Shown here piece by piece: positions 1 to 5,533 of a stretch of DNA of 5,533 nt. Below the pieces are notes generated by a model. That model ran no database searches and was not told the origin of the DNA. It saw nothing but the letters and a program-made list of their open reading frames with translations. The DNA is from Terriglobia bacterium (GTDB taxonomy: Bacteria; Acidobacteriota; Terriglobia; UBA7540), in contig JASHTO010000615.1 in assembly GCA_030040515.1 (NCBI GenBank), positions 1 through 5,533 on the forward strand. Direction: 5' to 3'. Each line of letters begins with the position of its first letter. The first letter of the stretch is position 1. The translations under genes and the position numbers were made by a program.

Positions 1-64
1 TCAGTTCTTCGATTTTTTCTTCCTGAACTTCGTCTACTTTTACATCTTGTTTCTTTGCAGGCAT
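1..64 (-). CDS. Unidentified gene, N-terminal 21 codons only (Lys/Glu-rich start)
   Basis: An ATG opens a frame that stays open for 21 codons to the left edge, so only the N-terminus is visible. It reads MPAKKQDVKVDEVQEEKIEE followed by Leu. The peptide is highly charged, with five Lys and eight Asp/Glu, no Cys or aromatic residues, and probably disordered or helical. An AGAGAG Shine-Dalgarno-like motif sits 7 nt upstream, which supports this start. It follows lon on the same strand after a 313-bp gap, so it may belong to a separate transcription unit. I do not recognise the family from 21 residues. Acidic N-terminal tails of this kind occur in GrpE and in many RNA-binding or ribosome-associated proteins, but none can be chosen here. 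The DNA is clearly richer in A/T than lon, which the Lys/Glu codons explain. Confidence 0.6.
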   Translation of the reverse strand, partial: MPAKKQDVKVDEVQEEKIEEL

Positions 65-71
65 AACTTTT

Positions 72-77
72 CTCTCT
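72..77 (-). promoter_or_regulatory. Ribosome binding site of the left-edge gene
   Basis: AGAGAG on the minus strand lies 7 nt before the ATG at 64-62, which is good spacing. It is the main support for calling a real gene start so close to the window edge. No convincing -35/-10 pair was found upstream; TTAACC and TAATTT are present about 19 nt apart but match the consensus poorly. Confidence 0.5.
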
Positions 78-119
78 ATTTCAGTGAAATTACCGGTCGC
101 AGGGTGGTTCCGGTTAACG

Positions 120-157
120 GTTCGAGTCCCCTTGCCAGGCCGCTCGCGGCATCGAAC
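120..157. repeat. Nested inverted repeat in the leader of the left-edge gene
   Basis: GTTCGA at 120-125 is the exact reverse complement of TCGAAC at 152-157. Inside them, GCCG (139-142) and CGGC (147-150) enclose a CTCG tetraloop. The two stems could stack with an asymmetric internal loop (13 nt on one side, 1 nt on the other). There is no adjacent T-run on either strand, so this is not a classical terminator. It lies roughly 55-95 nt before the downstream ATG and could be a leader structure. Stems of 6 and 4 bp can easily arise by chance. Confidence 0.25.
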
Positions 158-377
158 TCCGAAAGTGATGGATTACTCGAGATGACCCGGCAGTTTCACA
201 AAGTGCGGCAAGAAGCGTCGAAAGCAGTTGCAAAACGTTGCGGGCCAAATGGAGAGAGGTTGAAAACGGGCCGCCTTCCACGAAGCACGTCGAGCCATAA
301 ACCTCAGCGGTGTGATGCAAATCTGCCTCGATGGGTTTCCAAATCCTCCGTCAAAAAGCCCCGATTCTTGATTTCGT

Positions 378-2798
378 TCAGTTCGTCATGGGTTCCCGGC
401 CCAAATCTGGTGAAGGGGTTTCCATGGCGGGCGGCGTCACTTCACCCGGAACGAGGATGGCCCGGGATTCCAGCTTGCCATCCAGCGCAATCTCAAACAC
501 ATCGTCCATGGTGTCTACGAAACGAATGGTCAGCTCCTGCTGGATGTTCACAGGAATGTCGGCTAGATCCTTTTCATTGTCGCGCGGCAGGATCACCGTG
601 CGGTTGCCCGCGCGGTGTGCCGCCAGCAGCTTTTCCTTCACGCCGCCGATGGGCAGAACCTTTCCGCGCAGGGTGATCTCACCGGTCATGGCCACGTCGC
701 GGCGCACGGCGATTTTGGTGAGCGCGCTCACCAGCGCCGTCGCCAGAGTGATTCCCGCCGAAGGCCCGTCCTTGGGAATGGCGCCCTCGGGAATGTGCAG
801 GTGAACGTCAAGGCGGCGGTAAAAATCCGGATCGAGCCCCAGCATCGCGGCCCGCGAGCGCACGTAGCTCATGGCGGCTTGCGCCGATTCCTGCATCACA
901 TCGCCCAGCTTGCCGGTCAGCATCAATTTGCCCTTGCCCTGCATGAGCGTAGCTTCGATGTTCAGAATCTGACCGCCCACTTCCGTCCACGCCAGGCCGG
1001 TGGCCAGGCCCACTTCATTCTTCTCTTCGGTCTTGGTGTCGCGAAACTTTATGACGCCCAGATATTCTTTCAAATCCTCGGGGCCCACTGTAACCTTGAA
1101 GTCGCGCCCTTCCTTCACTACCTTGCGCGCCACTTTGCGGCTGACGTTGGCAATCTCGCGCTCCAGGTTGCGTACACCTGCTTCGCGGGTGTAGTGGCGG
1201 ATCATGTGGACGACCCCATCGTCCGTCAGGGTAAGGTTCTCGGCCTTCAATCCGGCGGCTTCGCGCTGCTTCTTCACCAGAAAGCGTTTGGCGATTTCCA
1301 GCTTCTCCGGCTCCGTGTAACCCTCCAGGCGCAGAATCTCCATGCGATCCTGAAGCGGCTGCGGGATGGTATGCACAACATTCGCCGTGGTGATGAAGAA
1401 AACCTTGGAGAGGTCGAATTCCACGTCCAGGTAATGATCCATGAACGTGCTGTTCTGTTCCGGGTCGAGAACCTCCAGCAGCGCGGCGGAGGGATCGCCG
1501 CGGAAATCCATGCTCATCTTGTCCACTTCGTCGAGCAGGAAGACCGGATTCACCGTGCCGGCCTTTTTCATCATCTGGATAATCTGGCCGGGGAGGGCGC
1601 CGATGTAGGTACGGCGATGGCCGCGGATTTCCGCTTCGTCGCGGACGCCGCCCAGCGAGAGCCGGACGAATTTCCGTCCCGTCGCCCGCGCCACAGACCG
1701 GCCGAGCGAAGTCTTTCCCACTCCCGGCGGACCTACGAAGCAGAGAATCGACCCGCGCGGATTCTTGACGAGCTGGCGCACCGCAAGGAATTCCAGAATG
1801 CGCTCCTTGATCTTCTCGAGACCGTAATGATCTTCTTCCAGCACCTGCTGGGCGCGCGTGATATCGCGGATTTCCTTGGATTTCTTCTTCCACGGCACGG
1901 CCAGCAGCCAGTCGAGGTAGCTGCGCGAGACGGTGGACTCGGCGGACATGGGCGGCATCATTTCGAGACGCTTCAGCTCCCCCATGGCGTGGTCGAGCGC
2001 GTCCTTGGTCATTCCCGCGGACTCGATCTTCTTCTTCAGCTCGTCGATCTCGCTCTTCTCGTTGCGGCCCAGTTCCTTCTGGATGGCCTTGATCTTCTCG
2101 TTCAGGTAATACTCGCGCTGGGCGCGTTCCATCTGGCGCTTCACGCGGCCCTGAATGGTGCGGTCGACGTTGAGCTTCTCGATTTCGATTTCCAAAATGT
2201 CGGCCAGGCGCGTCAGGCGGTCCACAGGGTCGAAGATTTCCAGCAGCTCCTGCTTTTCCTCGATGCTGACGTTCAGGTTGGCGGCGATGGTGTCCGTAAA
2301 CTTGCCGATTTCATCCACCTTCACGGCGGACATCATGGTTTCGTAGTTCAGGCTCTGGGAAAGCTTGACGTATTGCTCGAAGAGGGTGGTGGCGCGCTGC
2401 ACCAACTGCTCGAGGCTGGGCGTGGTGACCGGCCGGAACTGCTTGGTCTGCACGCTGACGCGGAAGTGGCCCTCATCGTTCGTGAGCTTCAGAATCTTGC
2501 CGCGCTCGACGCCTTCCACCAGAACCTTGATGTTGCCGTCGGGCAGCTTCAGGCTCTGGATGATGTTGGTGATGGTGCCCACCTGGTAAATCTCATTGGG
2601 CTTGGGCTCATCCACGGCGGCATCGTGCTGCGTCGCGAGAAATATTTTTTTATCTCCCGCCAGGGCTTCATCCAGTGCCCGAATGGAGGTCTCACGCCCC
2701 ACCACGAAAGGCGTCATCATGTGCGGAAAAATCACCACGTCGCGGATGGGCATCATCGGCAACATGCGAGTCTCGTTCTTTTCTCGGCCTGTAAACAT
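378..2798 (-). CDS. lon: Lon, ATP-dependent serine protease (LonA type)
   Basis: Complete 806-residue cytoplasmic AAA+ protease that unfolds and degrades damaged and short-lived regulatory proteins as a hexamer. The N-terminal substrate-binding domain spans about residues 12-205 and is followed by a charged helical region to about 300. The AAA+ module has Walker A GPPGVGKTS (356-364), Walker B FLLDEVDK (420-427), a likely sensor-1 Asn473, a likely arginine finger Arg485 and a sensor-2 Arg in GVRNLER (Arg543). The protease domain has PKDGPSAG with nucleophile Ser680 and GGVKEK with Lys723; their 43-residue spacing equals that of E. coli S679/K722. No transmembrane segment is seen, which separates it from LonB. 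Length is normal (E. coli 784), with a Pro-rich tail of about 30 residues at the C-terminus. The ATG is chosen because AAGGG lies 8 nt upstream; Met12 is an alternative closer to the usual family start. It lies 11 nt after clpX and is probably co-transcribed. Confidence 0.98.
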   Translation of the reverse strand: MFTGREKNETRMLPMMPIRDVVIFPHMMTPFVVGRETSIRALDEALAGDKKIFLATQHDAAVDEPKPNEIYQVGTITNIIQSLKLPDGNIKVLVEGVERGKILKLTNDEGHFRVSVQTKQFRPVTTPSLEQLVQRATTLFEQYVKLSQSLNYETMMSAVKVDEIGKFTDTIAANLNVSIEEKQELLEIFDPVDRLTRLADILEIEIEKLNVDRTIQGRVKRQMERAQREYYLNEKIKAIQKELGRNEKSEIDELKKKIESAGMTKDALDHAMGELKRLEMMPPMSAESTVSRSYLDWLLAVPWKKKSKEIRDITRAQQVLEEDHYGLEKIKERILEFLAVRQLVKNPRGSILCFVGPPGVGKTSLGRSVARATGRKFVRLSLGGVRDEAEIRGHRRTYIGALPGQIIQMMKKAGTVNPVFLLDEVDKMSMDFRGDPSAALLEVLDPEQNSTFMDHYLDVEFDLSKVFFITTANVVHTIPQPLQDRMEILRLEGYTEPEKLEIAKRFLVKKQREAAGLKAENLTLTDDGVVHMIRHYTREAGVRNLEREIANVSRKVARKVVKEGRDFKVTVGPEDLKEYLGVIKFRDTKTEEKNEVGLATGLAWTEVGGQILNIEATLMQGKGKLMLTGKLGDVMQESAQAAMSYVRSRAAMLGLDPDFYRRLDVHLHIPEGAIPKDGPSAGITLATALVSALTKIAVRRDVAMTGEITLRGKVLPIGGVKEKLLAAHRAGNRTVILPRDNEKDLADIPVNIQQELTIRFVDTMDDVFEIALDGKLESRAILVPGEVTPPAMETPSPDLGREPMTN

Positions 2799-2805
2799 AT
2801 GGGGG

Positions 2806-2811
2806 TCCCTT
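2806..2811 (-). promoter_or_regulatory. lon ribosome binding site overlapping the clpX stop
   Basis: AAGGGA on the minus strand uses the last two bases of the clpX TAA stop. Its last G is 8 nt from the lon ATG. Ribosomes finishing clpX therefore sit on the lon initiation region, which suggests translational coupling. The C5 run between the motif and the ATG is unusual for a start region but does not block pairing. Confidence 0.7.
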
Positions 2812-4078
2812 AACCTGCCTTCTCCAGGAAAGTGGAGCTGAAGTTGATTTCGTGATTCTTGACCATTTCCTCGGTCACGACGAATTCGCGGATCTTGCGC
2901 TGGCTGGGCAGGTGGTACATCAGGTCGAGCATCAGGTCCTCAAGGATCATACGCAGTCCGCGCGCCCCTACTTTTCTTTCCAGCGCCTGGGCGGCAATCG
3001 TGCCCAGGCTTCCTTCGGTGAATCGAAGCTTGACGTTTTCGAATTCAAAAAGCCGCTGATATTGCCGGATCAGGGCGTTCCTGGGCTGGGTCAGAATCTG
3101 GATGAGCGCCTGCTGGTCCAGGTCGTTGAGCACGCTCACCACCGGCAGGCGGCCCGCGAATTCCGGAATCAACCCGTAGCGGATCAGGTCGGTCGGCTGC
3201 ACCTGCTCGAGGACGGCGATGTCGCGCCGGCTCGCTGTGGACGGCCCCGCCGAAGCCTCGGAATGAAATCCCATGGTCTTCTTGCCCGTGCGGTGCTCGA
3301 TGACCTTTTCGAGTCCCACAAATGCCCCGCCGCAAATGAACAGGATGTTGGTGGTGTCCACCGGCGTGCATTCCTGGTGGGGGTGCTTGCGCCCGCCCTG
3401 GGGCGGAACGTTGGCCATCGTTCCTTCCAAAATCTTCAGCAGCGCCTGCTGCACGCCTTCGCCCGAAACATCGCGGGTGATGGAAGGGTTTTCATCTTTC
3501 TTGGCGATCTTGTCGATCTCGTCGATGTAGATGATTCCCTGCTGAGCCCGCTGCACGTCGCCGGCGGCGTTTTGCAGGAGCTTGAGGATGATATTTTCCA
3601 CGTCCTCGCCGACGTATCCGGCCTCGGTCAGCGTGGTGGCGTCGGCGATGGCGAAGGGCACCTCCAGCACACGCGCCAGAGTCTGAGCCAGAAGGGTTTT
3701 GCCCGTGCCCGTCGGGCCGATCAGCAGGATGTTCGACTTGGTCAGCTCCACATCACTGCGAATGCGCGTCAGAATGTGGCGCTTGTAGTGGTTGTAAACC
3801 GCCACCGCCAGTTTCTTCTTGGCCTTTTCCTGCCCCACCACGTATTGATCGAGAAACGTCTTGATTTCGGCAGGACGGGGCAGCTTGGCTTGCGCCGTCG
3901 GCATGCGGTCGCCGCGGTCCTCCTCCAGAATGCTGTTGCACACAGCTACGCATTCGTCGCAGATGTACGCTCGTGCATGGTCGCCGGGCGAAGAGATTAA
4001 TTTTGCGACGGCGTCCTGAGGCTTCTGGCAAAAGGAGCACTGGAGCAAATCCTCGGTACCAGGGCGTTTCAAGTTCAT
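2810..4078 (-). CDS. clpX: ClpX, AAA+ unfoldase subunit of ClpXP
   Basis: Complete, 422 residues from the ATG (E. coli 424). The hexameric cytoplasmic unfoldase recognises tagged substrates such as ssrA-tagged chains and threads them into ClpP. The N-terminal zinc-binding domain has Cys14, Cys17, Cys40 and Cys43 (CSFC and CDEC). AAA+ motifs are Walker A GPTGTGKT (121-128), pore-1 loop GYVGED (154-159), Walker B IIYIDEIDK (182-190), RKH substrate loop (230-232), arginine finger in EFAGRLP (Arg310) and sensor-2 GARGLR (Arg373). The loop that docks on ClpP reads MGF (269-271) rather than IGF, a conservative change, so pairing with the adjacent ClpP is expected. It starts 9 nt after clpP and in the same frame, behind the TAG stop. 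The ATG has GGAG directly abutting it, so a TTG at codon 3 may be the true start, giving 420 residues. Confidence 0.98.
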   Translation of the reverse strand: MNLKRPGTEDLLQCSFCQKPQDAVAKLISSPGDHARAYICDECVAVCNSILEEDRGDRMPTAQAKLPRPAEIKTFLDQYVVGQEKAKKKLAVAVYNHYKRHILTRIRSDVELTKSNILLIGPTGTGKTLLAQTLARVLEVPFAIADATTLTEAGYVGEDVENIILKLLQNAAGDVQRAQQGIIYIDEIDKIAKKDENPSITRDVSGEGVQQALLKILEGTMANVPPQGGRKHPHQECTPVDTTNILFICGGAFVGLEKVIEHRTGKKTMGFHSEASAGPSTASRRDIAVLEQVQPTDLIRYGLIPEFAGRLPVVSVLNDLDQQALIQILTQPRNALIRQYQRLFEFENVKLRFTEGSLGTIAAQALERKVGARGLRMILEDLMLDLMYHLPSQRKIREFVVTEEMVKNHEINFSSTFLEKAG

Positions 4079-4082
4079 CTCC
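4073..4082 (-). promoter_or_regulatory. Shine-Dalgarno region that decides the clpX start
   Basis: The minus strand reads GGAGATGAAC immediately before TTG. GGAGATGA matches the full Shine-Dalgarno consensus GGAGGTGA at 7 of 8 bases. It leaves no spacing to the ATG, which lies inside it, but a 6-nt gap from GGAG to the TTG at 4072-4070. No other purine-rich motif is present in the 9-nt spacer after the clpP stop. Confidence 0.5.
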
Positions 4083-4087
4083 GTGGT

Positions 4088-4693
4088 CTACTTGTGCTTG
4101 TAAATGATTTCATCGATGATGCCGTATTCATGGGCTTGCTGGGCGCTCATCCAGAAATCACGTTCCACGTCCCGCTCGATCTTTTCTATCGGCTGGTTCG
4201 TATGCTTTCCCATGATTTCGTTGAGACTGGCGCGAATGCGCAGAATTTCGCGGGCATGAATATCAATGTCGGTCGCCTGCCCGGAGAGCCCGCCGATGGT
4301 CGGCTGGTGAATCAGCACGCGGGCATTGGGCAGAGCGTAACGCTTGTTGGGCGTGCCCGCCGCCAGCAACAACGCGGCAATGCTGGCGGCCTGCCCGATG
4401 CAGATGGTGGCAACGTCCGGGCGAATGAATTGCATCGTGTCGTAAATCGCCATCCCCGCCGTCACCACGCCCCCCGGGGAGTTGATGTAAAGGGAAACGT
4501 CCTTTTCCGGGTCCTCGGCTTCCAGGAAAAGCAATTGCGCGGTCACCAGATTGGCAACATTATCGTCAATCGGCGTTCCGATGAAGATGATGTTGTCACG
4601 CAGAAGGCGCGAATAGATGTCATACGCGCGCTCGCCACGGTTGGTCTGCTCCACCACCATGGGAATCAGCGTCATGTTCGGCTGGTTGTTCAT
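4088..4693 (-). CDS. clpP: ClpP, ATP-dependent Clp protease proteolytic subunit
   Basis: Complete, 201 residues. ClpP forms the two-ring, 14-subunit chamber that cuts polypeptides delivered by ClpX in the cytoplasm. The catalytic triad is Ser104 in GQAASIA, His129 in VLIHQP and Asp179 in ERDFWMS. The SPGG oxyanion-hole motif lies at 72-75. Counting from Thr8, Ser and His fall at 97 and 122, as in mature E. coli ClpP; one extra residue in the handle (TIGGLSG) shifts Asp by one. MNNQPNM would then be a short propeptide before TLIPMVVEQ. The reading frame stays open upstream into tig, but homology and the ATG at 4693 set the start. GAGAGA ends at the base before the ATG, so ribosome binding looks weak and coupling to tig is plausible. 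The spacer from tig is 38 nt; clpX follows after 9 nt. Confidence 0.97.
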   Translation of the reverse strand: MNNQPNMTLIPMVVEQTNRGERAYDIYSRLLRDNIIFIGTPIDDNVANLVTAQLLFLEAEDPEKDVSLYINSPGGVVTAGMAIYDTMQFIRPDVATICIGQAASIAALLLAAGTPNKRYALPNARVLIHQPTIGGLSGQATDIDIHAREILRIRASLNEIMGKHTNQPIEKIERDVERDFWMSAQQAHEYGIIDEIIYKHK

Positions 4694-4731
4694 TCTCTCA
4701 ATCGCGGGCTCACTGCCCCCCCGCAGATAAC

Positions 4732-5533
4732 TCACGCACTTTTCCGGTTGATTTTCGCGTTGCGGTATACGAAGTCCAGCGCTTTCTGGTTTCGGCGAGT
4801 ATATTTCAGTGTATCCAGCTTTCCGTCGCGTGTCAAGCGCGTCTTTAATTCCGCCGCGGTGATGTGGCGCTCCTTCGCCATTTCCCGGATGACATTGTCC
4901 ACTTCCTCTTCCGTCAGCTCGATCTTCTCGGCGTCGGCAATGCGGTTCAGCACCAGGGCCACGCTCACTTCCTTTTCGGCTTCGGGCCGCAAATCCTCGC
5001 GGATTTTCCTCCAATCCACCTGCGTTTCGCGGGGATCGATGCCTTGCGCCAGCAGTTGACCCAGGGTTCGCTCGATTTTCCGGTCCATTTGGGCTTCCAC
5101 AAGCAACTCGGGTACGGGGAACGTGTGCGCTTCCAGAAGTTTCTCCGCCAGCCTCTGCTGGGTGGCATTTTCCGCCTTTCGCTGGGCGTTTTCTTTAAGG
5201 CCTTGCCGCAGCTTGTCGCGCAACTCCTCCAGGGTCGAGAACTCGCTCACCGATTTGGCAAGCTCGTCGTCGGCGGCAGGCACCACCTTCTTTTTGATGC
5301 TTTGAACCTCCACCCGGTAACCGTAAGTCTTGCCTGCCAGGCTTTTTTGCGGAAAATCGGTCGGGTAAGTGACCGGGAATTCCTTCACTTCCCCGGTCTT
5401 GGCACCGCGCAGGTTCTCAGTAAATGCCTCGACGGTTTGCTTGCCGCCTACGTGGATGATCGCTTCCTTCACCTCCGAGGGCGGGCTGGAGGGCGAAGCC
5501 GTATCCTGGCTGCGATAACTCACGGTCACGTGA
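4732..5533 (-). CDS. tig: Trigger factor, C-terminal 266 residues (5' end off the window)
   Basis: The frame is open to the right edge and reads HVTVSYRS at the boundary, inside the FKBP-like domain. The ribosome-binding N-terminal domain is therefore missing because the window is cut, not because the gene is broken. The GTG at 5529 is an internal Val, not a start. Visible residues 1-80 are the second half of the PPIase domain, including AFTENLRGAKTGE and the strand before IKKK. Residues from about 83 are the C-terminal chaperone arms, entered by the family-typical PAADDELAKSVSEFSTLEEL and then long charged helices. The full protein would be about 430-450 residues by family norm. Trigger factor shields nascent chains at the ribosome exit. 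A Ser/Pro-rich loop (residues 8-19) and the replacement of the usual GF..GL active-site segment suggest weak prolyl isomerase activity. It is first in the visible operon. Confidence 0.95.
   Translation of the reverse strand, partial: HVTVSYRSQDTASPSSPPSEVKEAIIHVGGKQTVEAFTENLRGAKTGEVKEFPVTYPTDFPQKSLAGKTYGYRVEVQSIKKKVVPAADDELAKSVSEFSTLEELRDKLRQGLKENAQRKAENATQQRLAEKLLEAHTFPVPELLVEAQMDRKIERTLGQLLAQGIDPRETQVDWRKIREDLRPEAEKEVSVALVLNRIADAEKIELTEEEVDNVIREMAKERHITAAELKTRLTRDGKLDTLKYTRRNQKALDFVYRNAKINRKSA

Larger units (their letters stand above)
65..377. other. 313-bp gap between lon and the left-edge gene
   Basis: No confidently real gene lies here. The stretch presumably holds the end of the lon transcript and the promoter and leader of the next gene. 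Visible elements are a minus-strand TTG-start ORF of 68 codons (114-320) with a GAGG motif 5 nt upstream, a nested inverted repeat at 120-157, and the ribosome binding site at 72-77. I found no hairpin followed by a T-run on the minus strand after lon, so an intrinsic terminator is not evident. The CTTTTTG just after the lon stop has no GC stem before it. A tRNA T-arm-like string at 119-129 has no matching cloverleaf around it. Confidence 0.6.

Noticed and set aside
119..129. GGTTCGAGTCC, resembling a tRNA T-loop, as a tRNA or a phage attachment remnant
   Set aside because: No D-arm or anticodon arm lies upstream, the downstream bases do not pair with any acceptor stem 60-75 nt away, and there is no CCA end. 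No integrase or flanking direct repeat is visible.
304..430. An alternative minus-strand frame over the lon stop reading DELNEIKNRGFLTEDLE and ending at TGA, as a small gene or a frameshifted lon tail
   Set aside because: The peptide looks protein-like, but the frame has no ATG or GTG start near that stretch and no binding site. Lon already has normal length and a complete protease domain before its own stop, so no frameshift is needed.
47..676. A 209-codon plus-strand frame covering the gap and the lon 3' end
   Set aside because: It starts at TTG with no ribosome binding site, overlaps the left-edge gene start and the lon protease C-terminus, and its Ser/Arg/Pro-rich translation is typical of a shadow frame.
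615..2813. A 732-codon open frame on the plus strand, antisense to lon
   Set aside because: It is in exact codon register with lon, so its stops would correspond to TTA, CTA or TCA codons in lon. lon simply avoids those codons over about 728 positions, as expected with GC-leaning codon use. The translation is His/Leu/Gln-rich with no recognisable domain, while the minus strand has complete Lon motifs.
2852..4000. A 382-codon open frame on the plus strand, antisense to clpX
   Set aside because: The same codon-register effect explains it: clpX is the real gene, with all family motifs, and the antisense product has no protein-like features.
4088..5014. A longer clpP product of 308 residues using the open frame upstream of 4693
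   Set aside because: The extra part overlaps tig in another frame and does not resemble ClpP. The ATG at 4693 gives a normal 201-residue protein whose core numbering matches mature E. coli ClpP.
4094..5059. A 321-codon plus-strand frame across clpP and the end of tig
   Set aside because: It crosses two well-supported minus-strand genes and their spacer, and the translation shows no domain.
5527..5529. GTG as the start of a short trigger factor
   Set aside because: The frame is open to the edge with a His codon before it, and the residue falls in the middle of a PPIase beta strand. No binding site can be placed upstream of it within the window.

Overview
The window is one coherent protein-quality-control locus, read entirely on the minus strand. 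From right to left it holds the 3' part of tig (trigger factor), then complete clpP, clpX and lon, then a 313-bp gap, then the first 21 codons of a further minus-strand gene that runs off the left edge. The spacers are short: 38 nt for tig-clpP, 9 nt for clpP-clpX and 11 nt for clpX-lon. The lon ribosome binding site overlaps the clpX stop codon. This fits one transcript whose promoter lies beyond the right edge.

The genes act on the same problem at different stages. Trigger factor binds nascent chains at the ribosome exit tunnel. ClpX unfolds tagged or misfolded proteins and feeds them into the ClpP chamber. Lon is a separate self-contained AAA+ protease that clears damaged proteins. All catalytic and nucleotide-handling motifs checked are present: ClpP Ser/His/Asp; ClpX zinc cysteines, Walker A/B, pore loop and RKH loop; Lon Walker A/B and Ser-Lys dyad. 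Nothing looks broken.

Organism: the sequence is moderately GC-rich, avoids TTA/CTA/TCA codons in lon, and keeps the order tig-clpP-clpX-lon. That order occurs in several phyla, including Proteobacteria. From memory, the divergent trigger-factor PPIase region and the ClpX N-terminus are most like Acidobacteriota. This is a low-confidence inference, because no marker in the window fixes the phylum.

The window is mostly ordinary core genome, and I see no mobile element, CRISPR, phage gene or tRNA. The points worth a second look are local. The clpX ATG sits inside a near-consensus Shine-Dalgarno sequence that is better placed for a TTG two codons downstream. The gap after lon has a possible 68-codon TTG ORF and a nested inverted repeat. 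The gene after lon begins with a very charged Lys/Glu-rich N-terminus that I cannot identify. I found no convincing undescribed system.
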